Positions 49,921-59,800 of a DNA stretch of 64,000 bases are shown piece by piece. The notes under the pieces were generated by a model, which made no database searches, was not told the DNA's origin, and saw nothing but the letters and a program-made list of their open reading frames with translations. Position 1 is the stretch's first letter. Each line of letters starts with the position of its first letter. Made by a program: the position numbers and the translations under genes. Where the stretch lies: NCBI GenBank assembly GCA_947630115.1, contig CANRGG010000005.1:1-64000 (forward strand), read 5' to 3'. The stretch is from an uncultured Clostridia bacterium (GTDB lineage Bacteria > Bacillota > Clostridia > Christensenellales > Borkfalkiaceae).

Positions 49921-51453
49921 TCAATCAAATTCCGAACTTTCTTTCAAATTTCGGGGGCTCTCTTCGCAAAACAGGGCACAATCCCCGCTTTCTTCCGCCG
50001 AAAGGGGGTTTTCCGCCTCCAAAGACGGCTCTCCGCCGCCCGCTTCCTCCGAAATTTTCTCCGCTTCCTCCCGTTTCGCCCGTTTCAGAAGCCTTGTATA
50101 GGCGAAGAGCAGCAGCGCCGCCTGCAAGACCATGTTTGCGATCCACGAGATCGGATAAGAATAGAACAGGACCTTCAATGTATGATAAGCCTCAACTTGG
50201 AAAATGGTGTATACCCAGAGGATCCTCAGCCCGCAGACGCAGCCCAGCGTGATGAGCATGGACGAGGTGGAATGCCCCATGCCGCGCAGAACGCCGCTCA
50301 GGACGTCGCCGATCCCGAACGTAAAATAGGTGACGCAGATCATTTCGAGCCGCAGCATGCCGACCGCGATCATGTCCTCCCGTCCCGGGGAATAGAGGTT
50401 CAAAAGCGGATGTCCGAGCGCGAGGGCGCCCAGCCCCAGAAACAGCCCGACCACCCCCGTGCAGAGCACGCAGAGGAAGGTGATCTTCTTGATCCGTTTG
50501 TACTTTTTCGCGCCGATGTGCTGCCCCGTGAAGTTGAGCGCCGTCTGATGGAAGGCGTTCATGCCGACGTAGACGTAGCCCTCGATGTTCGCGGCCGAAG
50601 TATTGCCCGAGACGACCACGGTGCCGAAGGGGTTGATCGCCGCCTGGATGATGATGTTGGAGATGGAAAAGAAGGAGCCCTGAATGCCCGCGGGCAGCCC
50701 GATCACGACCATGCGCAGGAACTTATCCTTGTAAAATCTCATCTTACGCGGGCTGAAACGGTAGGATTCCTTCACCTTCATCATGTAAAAGACGACGAAA
50801 ACCGCCGAAATCGTCTGCGAAATGACGGTCGCGATCGCAACGCCGTCCACGTCCATGTGGAAACAGAACACAAAGATCAAATTAAAGATGACGTTCACGA
50901 CGCCCGCGATCGTGAGAAAGATGAGCGGACAGGTCGTGTCCCCCACCGAGCGTAAAATCGCCGCGCCGAAATTGTAGACGATCGAGACCGGGATCCCGAT
51001 CGAATAGATCTTGACGTAGAGAGTGGCTTTTTCGAGCAGGGCGGAGTCGGTGTCCATCAGGATCAGAAATTCCCGCGCGCCGAAAAACCCGACGAGCCCG
51101 AAGATCACGCCGCCGATCGCCGCCGTCGGGAACGCCGTATGGACGAGTTCGTGCATACTCTTTTCGTCCTTGGAACCGAAATAGTTGGCGGCGAGCACGC
51201 CCGCCCCGACCGAGAGCCCCAGAAGGAGATTGACGATGAGGTTGATGAGCGGGCCGGTCGCGCCGACGGCGCCGAGCGCGGTCGGGTCGGTGGAATTGCC
51301 CACGACGACGAGATCGGCCGTATTGAAGAGAAGCTGCAAGACCCCCGTCGCGATGATGGGCAGGGTGAAGAGGACCATGCGCTTGAAAAGGGGGCCTTCG
51401 GTGAGATCCACCGAGGCCGCCGCGCGCTTGAATTTTTTGATTTTGAGCGCCAT
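49921..51453 (-). CDS. MATE family efflux transporter
   Basis: Multi-TM; GPLFKRMVLFTLPIIATGVLQLLFNTADLVVVGNSTDPTALGAVGATGPLINLIVNLLLGLSVGAGVL. Confidence 0.93.
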   Translation of the reverse strand: MALKIKKFKRAAASVDLTEGPLFKRMVLFTLPIIATGVLQLLFNTADLVVVGNSTDPTALGAVGATGPLINLIVNLLLGLSVGAGVLAANYFGSKDEKSMHELVHTAFPTAAIGGVIFGLVGFFGAREFLILMDTDSALLEKATLYVKIYSIGIPVSIVYNFGAAILRSVGDTTCPLIFLTIAGVVNVIFNLIFVFCFHMDVDGVAIATVISQTISAVFVVFYMMKVKESYRFSPRKMRFYKDKFLRMVVIGLPAGIQGSFFSISNIIIQAAINPFGTVVVSGNTSAANIEGYVYVGMNAFHQTALNFTGQHIGAKKYKRIKKITFLCVLCTGVVGLFLGLGALALGHPLLNLYSPGREDMIAVGMLRLEMICVTYFTFGIGDVLSGVLRGMGHSTSSMLITLGCVCGLRILWVYTIFQVEAYHTLKVLFYSYPISWIANMVLQAALLLFAYTRLLKRAKREEAEKISEEAGGGEPSLEAENPLSAEESGDCALFCEESPRNLKESSEFD

Positions 51454-51659
51454 ATTCGCCTCGATCGCAGAATTTCAAAAAGCGGGCTGTCCCGCGCGAT
51501 CTTTCCTATTCTAACGCCGCCCCTTTCAAAAGTCAAGCGGAACGCTCTTCCCCATTGTGAAAAACCTGTAAAATTTCATCCCCCGCGGGAAATTCGCCGA
51601 AAAATCCCCTTTCCCGTCCGTTTTTTCCAAAAAAATCGGGCAATGCCGCAGAAAACAGC

Positions 51660-51688
51660 TTGATTTTTCCTTCTTTCCGTGTTATAAT
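51660..51688 (+). promoter_or_regulatory. rpsB promoter TTGATT-N17-TATAAT
   Basis: Elements at 51660-51665 and 51683-51688; ~120-nt leader to rpsB ATG. Confidence 0.7.
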
Positions 51689-51815
51689 TCCCCTGTCCGC
51701 AAAAAAGCGGATAATCCACACCCCGAAAGGCGCCGCTCTCCGTGTTCCGCAAATCCAAACGCCGCGGAAAAGGAGCGGGAATGCCGCCTGCGGGGGAGGA
51801 AAAACGGAGGATTTT

Positions 51816-52601
<786 letters not shown>

Positions 52602-52622
52602 TCGAATAAGGAGAACAATCAA

Positions 52623-53531
52623 ATGGCAGAATTTACCGCAAAGGACGTCATGGCGCTCCGCGAACAGACGGGCGCAGGCATGATGGATTGCAAAAAGGCG
52701 CTCACCGACGCCAACGGCGATATGAATAAGGCGGCGGAACTTCTCCGCGAGCGCGGCATCGCAAAGGCCGCAAAGCGCGCGGGCAAGATCGCAGCGGAGG
52801 GCGTCGTCTATGCCCTCGTCGAAAACGGCACGGGCGTGCTCATCGAGATCAACTGCGAGTCCGACTTCGTTGCAAAGGGCGACAAGTTCCATGCCCTCGT
52901 CGAAGCGGTCGCAAAGGTCGCGATCGAAAAGAAACCCGAGACCGTCGAAGCGCTCCTTTCCGCGGACATGGGCGGAAAGACAGTCGACACCTTCATTCAG
53001 GAGCAGGTCGGCGTGATCGGCGAGAAGATCTCCGTCCGCCGTTTCGTGCTTTACCGCTGCGCGGGACATCTCGAGACCTATATTCACATGGGCGGAACCA
53101 TGGGCGTCATGCTCAACTTCGCCTGCAAGGACAGCCCCGAAGTGCAGGAGCTCGCGCATAACATCGCCCTCCATGTCGCTTTCACAAAGCCCCTCTACAC
53201 CTTCGCCTCCGAGGTCTCCGAGGAGACCCTCCAGAAGGAGAAGGAGATCCTCAAAAAGGAAGTCATGAACGAAGGGAAGCCCGAAGCGATTGCGGAGAAG
53301 ATCGTCCTCGGCAAGATCAAGAAGTTCTATGAGGAAAACTGTCTCATGGAGCAGAAGTTCATCAAGGACGACACCGTGACGATCAAGGAGCTCATCGAGC
53401 GCACCGGAAAGACCGCGGGCAAGATCGAACTCAAAGAGTTCTGCTTCTTCGTCATGGGACAGGGCCTCGAAAAGAAGAACGAGGACCTGAGCGAGGAAGT
53501 CGCCAAGCAAGTCGAAGCGATGAAGAAATAA
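52623..53531 (+). CDS. tsf: Elongation factor Ts
   Basis: MAEFTAKDVMALREQTGAGMMDCKKALTDANGDMNKAAELLRERGIAKAAKRAGKIAAEG. Confidence 0.99.
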   Translation: MAEFTAKDVMALREQTGAGMMDCKKALTDANGDMNKAAELLRERGIAKAAKRAGKIAAEGVVYALVENGTGVLIEINCESDFVAKGDKFHALVEAVAKVAIEKKPETVEALLSADMGGKTVDTFIQEQVGVIGEKISVRRFVLYRCAGHLETYIHMGGTMGVMLNFACKDSPEVQELAHNIALHVAFTKPLYTFASEVSEETLQKEKEILKKEVMNEGKPEAIAEKIVLGKIKKFYEENCLMEQKFIKDDTVTIKELIERTGKTAGKIELKEFCFFVMGQGLEKKNEDLSEEVAKQVEAMKK

Positions 53532-53548
53532 AAAACGAATTTTTTGCG

Positions 53549-53578
53549 GCGCGCAGCTTCCAGCTGCGCGCTTTTTTT
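53549..53578 (+). terminator. Terminator after tsf
   Basis: GCGCGCAGCT-TCC-AGCTGCGCGC-TTTTTTT. Confidence 0.85.
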
Positions 53579-53708
53579 GCGTCAAAGCCTCCCCTTTCCG
53601 GCGCGCCCCCTCTCCTGCGCGATTTTTCCGCCGGAAAAGGCTGCGAACGGGTTGATTTTTATGGAAAAATGTGCTATACTGAAAAAAATCAACCTGAGGG
53701 AGTATGGT

Positions 53709-54419
53709 ATGCAGCCGAAATATCATCGCGTTTTACTCAAACTCTCCGGCGAAGCGCTCGCGGGAGATCAGAAATTCGGGCTCAGCGAGGAAGTTGTTTC
53801 GAGGGTCGTCGACCAGCTCGTGAAGGTCCACGGCATGGGGGTCGAGATCGCCCTCGTCATCGGCGGCGGGAACTTCTGGCGCGGCAGACAGGGCACACAG
53901 ATGGACCGCACCACGCCCGATCACATGGGCATGCTCGCCACGGTGATGAACGCCCTCGCCATGATGGACGCGATCGAGCGCAAAGGGATCCCCACCCGCG
54001 TACAGACGGCGCTCAACATGGTCTCGCTGGCGGAACCCTACGTCCTCAGAAAGGCGCTGCACCACTTCGAAAAAGGAAGGATCGTCATCATGGCCTGCGG
54101 CACGGGGAACCCGTACTGCTCGACGGACACTGCCGCGGCGCAGCGCGCCTGCGAGATCGGCGCCGACGTTCTGCTCATGGCAAAGAACGTCGATGGGATC
54201 TACGACTGCGATCCCCATGAAAATCCCGGGGCGAAAAAGTACGAAAAACTCACCTTTTCCGAGATTTTGAACAAGCGGCTCAAGGCGATGGACGCGACCG
54301 CCGCGACGATGTGCATGGAGAACCGCATTCCCGTGCTTGCCTTTGCGCTCGGCGAGGAAGATTCCATCCTCCGGGCGGTGTGCGGCGAAAAGCTCGGCAC
54401 ACTCATTTGCAACGATTGA
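53709..54419 (+). CDS. pyrH: UMP kinase
   Basis: YHRVLLKLSGEALAG...VIGGGNFWRGRQGTQMDRTTPDHMGMLATVMNALAMMDAIE. Confidence 0.98.
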   Translation: MQPKYHRVLLKLSGEALAGDQKFGLSEEVVSRVVDQLVKVHGMGVEIALVIGGGNFWRGRQGTQMDRTTPDHMGMLATVMNALAMMDAIERKGIPTRVQTALNMVSLAEPYVLRKALHHFEKGRIVIMACGTGNPYCSTDTAAAQRACEIGADVLLMAKNVDGIYDCDPHENPGAKKYEKLTFSEILNKRLKAMDATAATMCMENRIPVLAFALGEEDSILRAVCGEKLGTLICND

Positions 54420-54461
54420 GCATTACATAAAAAAGACTATATTTTAAGAGAGGGATCTTTT

Positions 54462-55031
54462 ATGGATAACGAAAAACTGGAAGAAATTTTTTTGACGCTC
54501 GAAGAAAAATTCGAGAAAGCCGTCGGCGTTTTGAAGGACGAATTCGCCTCCATCCGCGCCGGCAGAGCCAACCCTCATGTCCTCGACAAGGTCCAGGTCG
54601 AAGCCTACGGCGGCATGAGCCCGCTCGTACAGCTCGGAAACGTCGCCGTCTCGGACGCACGCTGCCTGGTCATCTCGCCCTGGGACAAATCGCTCTTGAA
54701 ATCCATTGAGAAGGCGATCCTCACTTCGAACATCGGGATCACGCCCTCGAACGACGGAAACGTCATCCGCCTCGTGTTCCCGGAACTGACCGAGGAACGC
54801 CGCCGCGATCTTGTCAAACAGATCAAGAAAATGGGCGAGGACGCGAAGGTCGCCGCGCGCAACATTCGCCGCGAGGCGATGGAGGGGATCAAAAAGCTCA
54901 AGACCGCAAAGGAGATCTCCGAGGACGAGGCTTCGAACGCCGAACAGGACGTCGAAAAGCAGGTGTCCAAGACGATGGAAGAGATCGACAAGACCGTGAG
55001 CGCGAAGGAAAAGGAGCTGCTCACCGTCTGA
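54462..55031 (+). CDS. frr: Ribosome recycling factor
   Basis: LKDEFASIRAGRANPHVLDKVQVEAYGGMSPLVQLGNV...RNIRREAMEGIKKL. Confidence 0.98.
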   Translation: MDNEKLEEIFLTLEEKFEKAVGVLKDEFASIRAGRANPHVLDKVQVEAYGGMSPLVQLGNVAVSDARCLVISPWDKSLLKSIEKAILTSNIGITPSNDGNVIRLVFPELTEERRRDLVKQIKKMGEDAKVAARNIRREAMEGIKKLKTAKEISEDEASNAEQDVEKQVSKTMEEIDKTVSAKEKELLTV

Positions 55032-55735
55032 TGCCGAAGGAACTTTCTACCCCGCAGCCCGCCCTGCCGCGCCATATCGCGATCATCATGGACGGCAACG
55101 GGCGCTGGGCGAAAAAGCGGCTTCTCCCGCGCAGCGCCGGACACGGCGCCGGCATGAAGCGCATGATCTCCCTCTGCGACCACGCCTTTTCCCGCGGGAT
55201 CCGCGTCATGACGCTCTTTGCCCTTTCGACGGAAAACCTTTCCCGCCCGAAGGAGGAACTTGAAGCGCTTTTCGGGCTTTTCCGCGAATATTTCCGCAGC
55301 AATCTGTCGAAATTGCGGGAAAAAGGGATCGCTCTCCGCGTTATCGGCGATCTTTCGCTCGTGCCCGAGGACATCCGCACGCTCGCCCGTGGCGGCGAGG
55401 AGGCGACAAAGGACGGAAAGACGGGAACGCTCGTGCTCGCGATCGCCTACGGCGCGCGGGCGGACATTCTCTCTGCGGTCAACCGGGCGGTCGAAGGGGG
55501 GAGGCCGGTCGGCGAGGAGGAGTTTTCCGCCCTTCTCGGCACAGCGGGGCTGCCCGCGCCCGATCTGCTCATCCGGACGGGCAAGGAAAAGCGCATTTCC
55601 AACTTCCTGCTTTGGGAACTCGCCTATACCGAGCTGTATTTTTCCGACAAAATGTTTCCCGCGTTCACGAACCGGGATCTGGACCGCGCGCTCGACGATT
55701 TTGCGGGGCGGGAACGCCGGTTCGGAAAGGTCTGA
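55031..55735 (+). CDS. uppS: Isoprenyl transferase (undecaprenyl diphosphate synthase)
   Basis: PRHIAIIMDGNGRWAKKRLLPRSAGHGAGMK...LLIRTGKEKRISNFLLWELAYTELYF; TGATG overlap with frr. Confidence 0.97.
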   Translation: MPKELSTPQPALPRHIAIIMDGNGRWAKKRLLPRSAGHGAGMKRMISLCDHAFSRGIRVMTLFALSTENLSRPKEELEALFGLFREYFRSNLSKLREKGIALRVIGDLSLVPEDIRTLARGGEEATKDGKTGTLVLAIAYGARADILSAVNRAVEGGRPVGEEEFSALLGTAGLPAPDLLIRTGKEKRISNFLLWELAYTELYFSDKMFPAFTNRDLDRALDDFAGRERRFGKV

Positions 55736-55736
55736 A

Positions 55737-56639
55737 ATGAAGATTTTGAAACGCCCGCTCACGGGACTTGCCTATCTTGCGGTGATCTTCGCGTTCTATG
55801 CGGGACGCGTGCTTTTGCGCGACGTGTTTTGGGGCATGCTGCTGTTCGATGGGCTCCTTTTGCTGTTTGCCCAGATCGGCACCTTCGAAATGTGCCGGGC
55901 ACTCTCGGACAGGCTCTGCGGGCTTCAGAAAGGGCTCGTCCACTTTTTTTCCGCGGCGCTTCTGATCGGCTATTCCCTTTGCGATCTCGCCTCCCGCTTC
56001 TTTTCGGCGGAAGATCTTGCCTTTCAAATTCTCTTCGCCGTTCTGATCGCCGCCGCCGCAGTCTTTTTGGGGCTGTTGGTCGTGCGGCATGAAAAGACCT
56101 CCCTCGAATCGGTCGGGGCGTCCTTTCTCGCCCTGTTCTATCCGACGGCGTTTCTGCTCTGCCTTTCGATGATCAACCATATGACAGATCTCGGGGAGCT
56201 GGGCATTCTGTTCGTCTTTGCGATCTGTCCGTTTGCGGACTGCTTCGCCTTTGTGTTCGGCGTTCTCTTCAAGAAAAAACTGCCCAAAAAGATGTCGCCG
56301 CACGTCAGTCCCAACAAGACGGTCATCGGCGGGATCGGCGGGCTCCTCGGCGGCGCTCTGGGCGCGGTGTGTATCTTCTTTTTCTACTACGGACTGATCC
56401 GCAAAACAGCCTTTTTCTATCCCGATCTCGGTTGGTTCGTCCTGCTCGGCGTGATCGCTTCGGTCTTTGCCGAATTCGGCGATCTTGCCGAAAGCGCGAT
56501 CAAGCGCAAGATCGGAATTAAGGACATGGGAAAACTTCTTCCGGGGCACGGCGGCGTGCTCGACCGGATCGACTCGGCACTCTACGCCTCCGTCGCGGTC
56601 CTTCTCATCCTTTGGATCGGCATCATGACGGGGGTTTGA
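55737..56639 (+). CDS. cdsA: Phosphatidate cytidylyltransferase
   Basis: Multi-TM; SPNKTVIGGIGGLLGGALGAV...FGDLAESAIKRKIGIKDMGKLLPGHGGVLDRIDS. Confidence 0.97.
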   Translation: MKILKRPLTGLAYLAVIFAFYAGRVLLRDVFWGMLLFDGLLLLFAQIGTFEMCRALSDRLCGLQKGLVHFFSAALLIGYSLCDLASRFFSAEDLAFQILFAVLIAAAAVFLGLLVVRHEKTSLESVGASFLALFYPTAFLLCLSMINHMTDLGELGILFVFAICPFADCFAFVFGVLFKKKLPKKMSPHVSPNKTVIGGIGGLLGGALGAVCIFFFYYGLIRKTAFFYPDLGWFVLLGVIASVFAEFGDLAESAIKRKIGIKDMGKLLPGHGGVLDRIDSALYASVAVLLILWIGIMTGV

Positions 56640-56666
56640 GCCGCATAAAATAAAGCGGCGCTTCTT

Positions 56667-57755
56667 ATGAAAAAAATCGCACTGATCGGCTGTACGGGAA
56701 ATATCGGCAGGCAGGTGATCGACGTCGTTCGCCGGTATCCCGAACAATTTTGTTTTTCCGCGCTCGTCTGCGGCTCGGACCGCGGCGCGCTCCAATCGCT
56801 CACGGCGGAATTTCACCCCCGACTTTCGGGGTGTGCCAAGGACGGTCTGCCCCCTCTTGACGAGATTTTTTCGGACTGCGACGTCGCTTTCATCGCGGCA
56901 GGAGGATTTTCCGGCCTTTCCTATACCTTGGCGGCGGCGCGGCTCGGAAAGATCGTCGCCCTCGCCAACAAGGAGTCCCTCGTCTGCGGCGGCGAACTCG
57001 TGACGAAAGAGGCCAAGGCGCACGGCGCGTCGCTCGTCCCCGTGGACAGTGAGCATTCGGCGATCTTCCAGGCGCTCTCTTTCCGACGGGACGCCCCGTT
57101 CAAAAAGCTCATCCTCACCGCGAGCGGCGGCCCCTTCCTGCGGGAGCCGAAAGAACGGCTCGAAAGGGTGACGCCTGCGGACGCCCTCCGGCACCCGACC
57201 TGGAAGATGGGCAAAAAGATCAGCGTGGACAGCGCGACCCTCCTCAACAAGGGCTATGAAGTGATCGAGGCGCGGTGGCTGTTCGGCGCGGACTTTGAAA
57301 AGATCGAGACGGTCGTCCATCCCGAGAGTATCGTGCACTCCCTCGTCTGTTTTGAGGACGGCGCGGCGATTGCCCAGCTGGGCTGTCCCGACATGCACGT
57401 CCCCATCCAGCTCGCGCTGACCTTTCCGAAGCGGCTGCCCTGCGGGGAAGATCTCGATCTTTTGTCGCTCGGCGCGCTGCATTTCGAACGGCTGCCCGAG
57501 GAAAAATTCCCCTGCTTTTCGCTCGCGCTTGAAGCGGGAAAGGCGGGCGGGGACCGTCCTGCGGTCCTCAACGGCGCGGCGGAGATCGCCGTCGGTGCCT
57601 TCCTGAAGGGAAGAATATCCTTCCCGCAAATCGCAGAAAGTATTGTATATGCGCTCGAAAAGACCCCTCCGGGGAACGCGGACTGCTTCGAAGCTCTCCG
57701 CGAGGCGGACGCTCTTTCGCGCGCAAATGCAGAGAAATATATCTATGGCAAGTAA
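56667..57755 (+). CDS. dxr: 1-deoxy-D-xylulose-5-phosphate reductoisomerase
   Basis: IALIGCTGNIGRQVIDVVRRYPEQF...ALANKESLVCGGELV...VPVDSEHSAIFQ...HPTWKMGKKISVDSATLLNKGYEVIEA. Confidence 0.98.
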   Translation: MKKIALIGCTGNIGRQVIDVVRRYPEQFCFSALVCGSDRGALQSLTAEFHPRLSGCAKDGLPPLDEIFSDCDVAFIAAGGFSGLSYTLAAARLGKIVALANKESLVCGGELVTKEAKAHGASLVPVDSEHSAIFQALSFRRDAPFKKLILTASGGPFLREPKERLERVTPADALRHPTWKMGKKISVDSATLLNKGYEVIEARWLFGADFEKIETVVHPESIVHSLVCFEDGAAIAQLGCPDMHVPIQLALTFPKRLPCGEDLDLLSLGALHFERLPEEKFPCFSLALEAGKAGGDRPAVLNGAAEIAVGAFLKGRISFPQIAESIVYALEKTPPGNADCFEALREADALSRANAEKYIYGK

Positions 57756-59007
57756 TCTTCTCTCGGTATGGGGCACGATCGGCTCCGTCTTGCTTGCGAT
57801 CCTCATCCTGCTCGTCATGATCACCATTCACGAGTTCGGACACTATCTCGCGGGCAAGATCTTCCATTTCACCATCAACGAATTTTCGATCGGATTCGGT
57901 CCCGCCCTCTTCAAGCATACCAACAAAAAGACGGGCGAACTGTTCGCCGTGCGGCTCATTCCGCTCGGCGGCTATTGCGCGTTCGAAGGAGAGGACGGCC
58001 TCGACGAAGAGGAGGAAAAGAAACCGGAAGAGGCGCCCGTCTCCCCCTTCTCCGACCTGGACGGGGAGATGGCGGAAGCGCCCGTCCAAAGCGCGGACGG
58101 TGCGGCGGAGGGCGAGCCCGAACCCTCGGAAAAAAAGCAGCCCGATCCCAACTCTTTCACGAAAAAACCCTGCTGGCAGCGGATCATCGTGCTGATCGCG
58201 GGCGCGCTCATGAACTATTTGCTCGCGCTGCTTCTCATCATGATCGGGATCTTTGCCTACGGGCAGAACATGGTGCTCGTCACCGGCGTGGATTCCCCCG
58301 AGGACGGCATGGCGAAGCTCTATTCCTTCCAGGAGGGCGACATTCTGCTCCGGGCGGACGGGAAGAGCCTGTATCTGACGACGGACATCGCGCGGGCGGT
58401 CAACGGCAAGAAGGCGGGTGAGAGCGTCACCTTCCTCGTCGCGCAGAAGCGGGAGGACGGCAGCTTCACCGAACCGGAGGAGCGGGTCATCGTCTTGCGG
58501 GAGGACGTCAACGTCAAAAACAGCGGCGACAATCGCTTTTTGCATGCGATCGGGATCGGCGTGGGAGAGCCCGACGAAAACGGGAACCGTTACTATGAAC
58601 TCACCGACATCTCCTACCGGTTCGGCTTCTGGGAGGCGATCGGAAGATCTTTCGTCTACTCCTTCAAGATTGCGGGCTCCATCTTCCGGGTGCTCGGCGA
58701 ACTTCTGACGGGAAAACTCGGGCTTTCGGCGTTCGGGGGACCGGTGACAACGGTCACGATGACTTCGCAGATCGTCTCGCGCGGCTTCCGCTACTTCCTC
58801 GAGATCGCGGGCTATATCGGCGTCAATCTCGCCGTGTTCAACCTTCTGCCCATTCCTGCCCTCGACGGCAGCAAGGTGGTGTTCACCGCCATCGAATGGG
58901 TGCGCGGGAAGCCGATCAGCCGCAAGGTCGAGGCGATCATCCATGCCGTCGGATTCGTGCTCCTTCTGGGCTTTGCGATCCTGGTGGACATTCTGCAATT
59001 CGTGTAA
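57745..59007 (+). CDS. rseP: RIP metalloprotease RseP / site-2 protease
   Basis: MITIHEFGHYLAGKIFHFTINEFSIGFGPALF; NLAVFNLLPIPALDGSKVVF; PDZ region. Confidence 0.95.
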   Translation: MASNLLSVWGTIGSVLLAILILLVMITIHEFGHYLAGKIFHFTINEFSIGFGPALFKHTNKKTGELFAVRLIPLGGYCAFEGEDGLDEEEEKKPEEAPVSPFSDLDGEMAEAPVQSADGAAEGEPEPSEKKQPDPNSFTKKPCWQRIIVLIAGALMNYLLALLLIMIGIFAYGQNMVLVTGVDSPEDGMAKLYSFQEGDILLRADGKSLYLTTDIARAVNGKKAGESVTFLVAQKREDGSFTEPEERVIVLREDVNVKNSGDNRFLHAIGIGVGEPDENGNRYYELTDISYRFGFWEAIGRSFVYSFKIAGSIFRVLGELLTGKLGLSAFGGPVTTVTMTSQIVSRGFRYFLEIAGYIGVNLAVFNLLPIPALDGSKVVFTAIEWVRGKPISRKVEAIIHAVGFVLLLGFAILVDILQFV

Positions 59008-59032
59008 AAGAAACAGCCGAAGAGGGAACCTT

Positions 59033-59614
59033 ATGGAAAATTTCTACGCCTATATGGACCGCATGAAGTTCATCAAGCGCTGGCAGCTCATGCGCTCGGT
59101 GCGGGACGAGAACATCATGGAGCACTCCCAATCGGTGGCGATGCTCACCCATGCGCTCTGCCTCATCGAAAACCAGGTCTACGGCGGCGCGGTCAACGCC
59201 GAAAAAGCCGTCCTCTACGCCATCTATCACGAGGTGAGCGAGGTCATGACAGGCGATCTGCCCACTCCCGTCAAATATTTCAACAACAGCATTCACGGGG
59301 AATACGAAAAATTGGAACTCCTCGCCGTGGACAAGATCGCAAACACCTTGCCCGAAGAGCTCCGCGGCGCCCTCCGTCCCTATCTCTGCGCGGACAAGCA
59401 GTCGGAGGAATACCGCTACATGAAGGCGGCGGACAAGCTCTCCGCCTATCTCAAATGTCTCGAAGAGCTGCGCTCGGGCAACGAGGAGTTCAAAAAGGCG
59501 GAAAAGACCATCAAAGATTCCCTTTCCCGCCTCTCCATGCGCGCCGTGGACTACTTTTTCGAACATTTTATCCCCGCCTTCTCCCTCACGCTGGACGAGC
59601 TCGAGGGGCTTTGA
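59033..59614 (+). CDS. HD-domain hydrolase, YfbR-like 5'-deoxynucleotidase
   Basis: RWQLMRSVRDENIMEHSQSVAMLTHAL...AIYHEVSEVMTGDLPTPVKYFN. Confidence 0.9.
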   Translation: MENFYAYMDRMKFIKRWQLMRSVRDENIMEHSQSVAMLTHALCLIENQVYGGAVNAEKAVLYAIYHEVSEVMTGDLPTPVKYFNNSIHGEYEKLELLAVDKIANTLPEELRGALRPYLCADKQSEEYRYMKAADKLSAYLKCLEELRSGNEEFKKAEKTIKDSLSRLSMRAVDYFFEHFIPAFSLTLDELEGL

Positions 59615-59760
59615 GCGTGGGAAGAGCCTGAAAAACCGCCGCCGCGAGAGGCTTTGAACGGAAAGGCCCTGAAAACCGACCGCGCGAGGGGCTTTAAGCG
59701 TGGAATATCTTGAAAAATCGACCGTCGCGAGGAACTTTTGTGCGGCATTATCTTAAAAAA
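59603..59760 (+). repeat. Four degenerate 40-43-bp tandem units beginning at the gene end/stop codon
   Basis: GAGGGGCTTTGAGCGTGG..., GAGAGGCTTTGAACGG..., GAGGGGCTTTAAGCGTGG..., GAGGAACTTTTGTGCGG... at 59603, 59646, 59686, 59729. Confidence 0.85.
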
Positions 59761-59800
59761 TCCGCCGCGGCTGCCATTTGGCAGCCGCGGCGGAATTTTT
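59761..59800. terminator. Bidirectional terminator
   Basis: CCGCCGCGGCTGCC-ATTT-GGCAGCCGCGGCGG-AATTTTTT between convergent genes. Confidence 0.85.
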
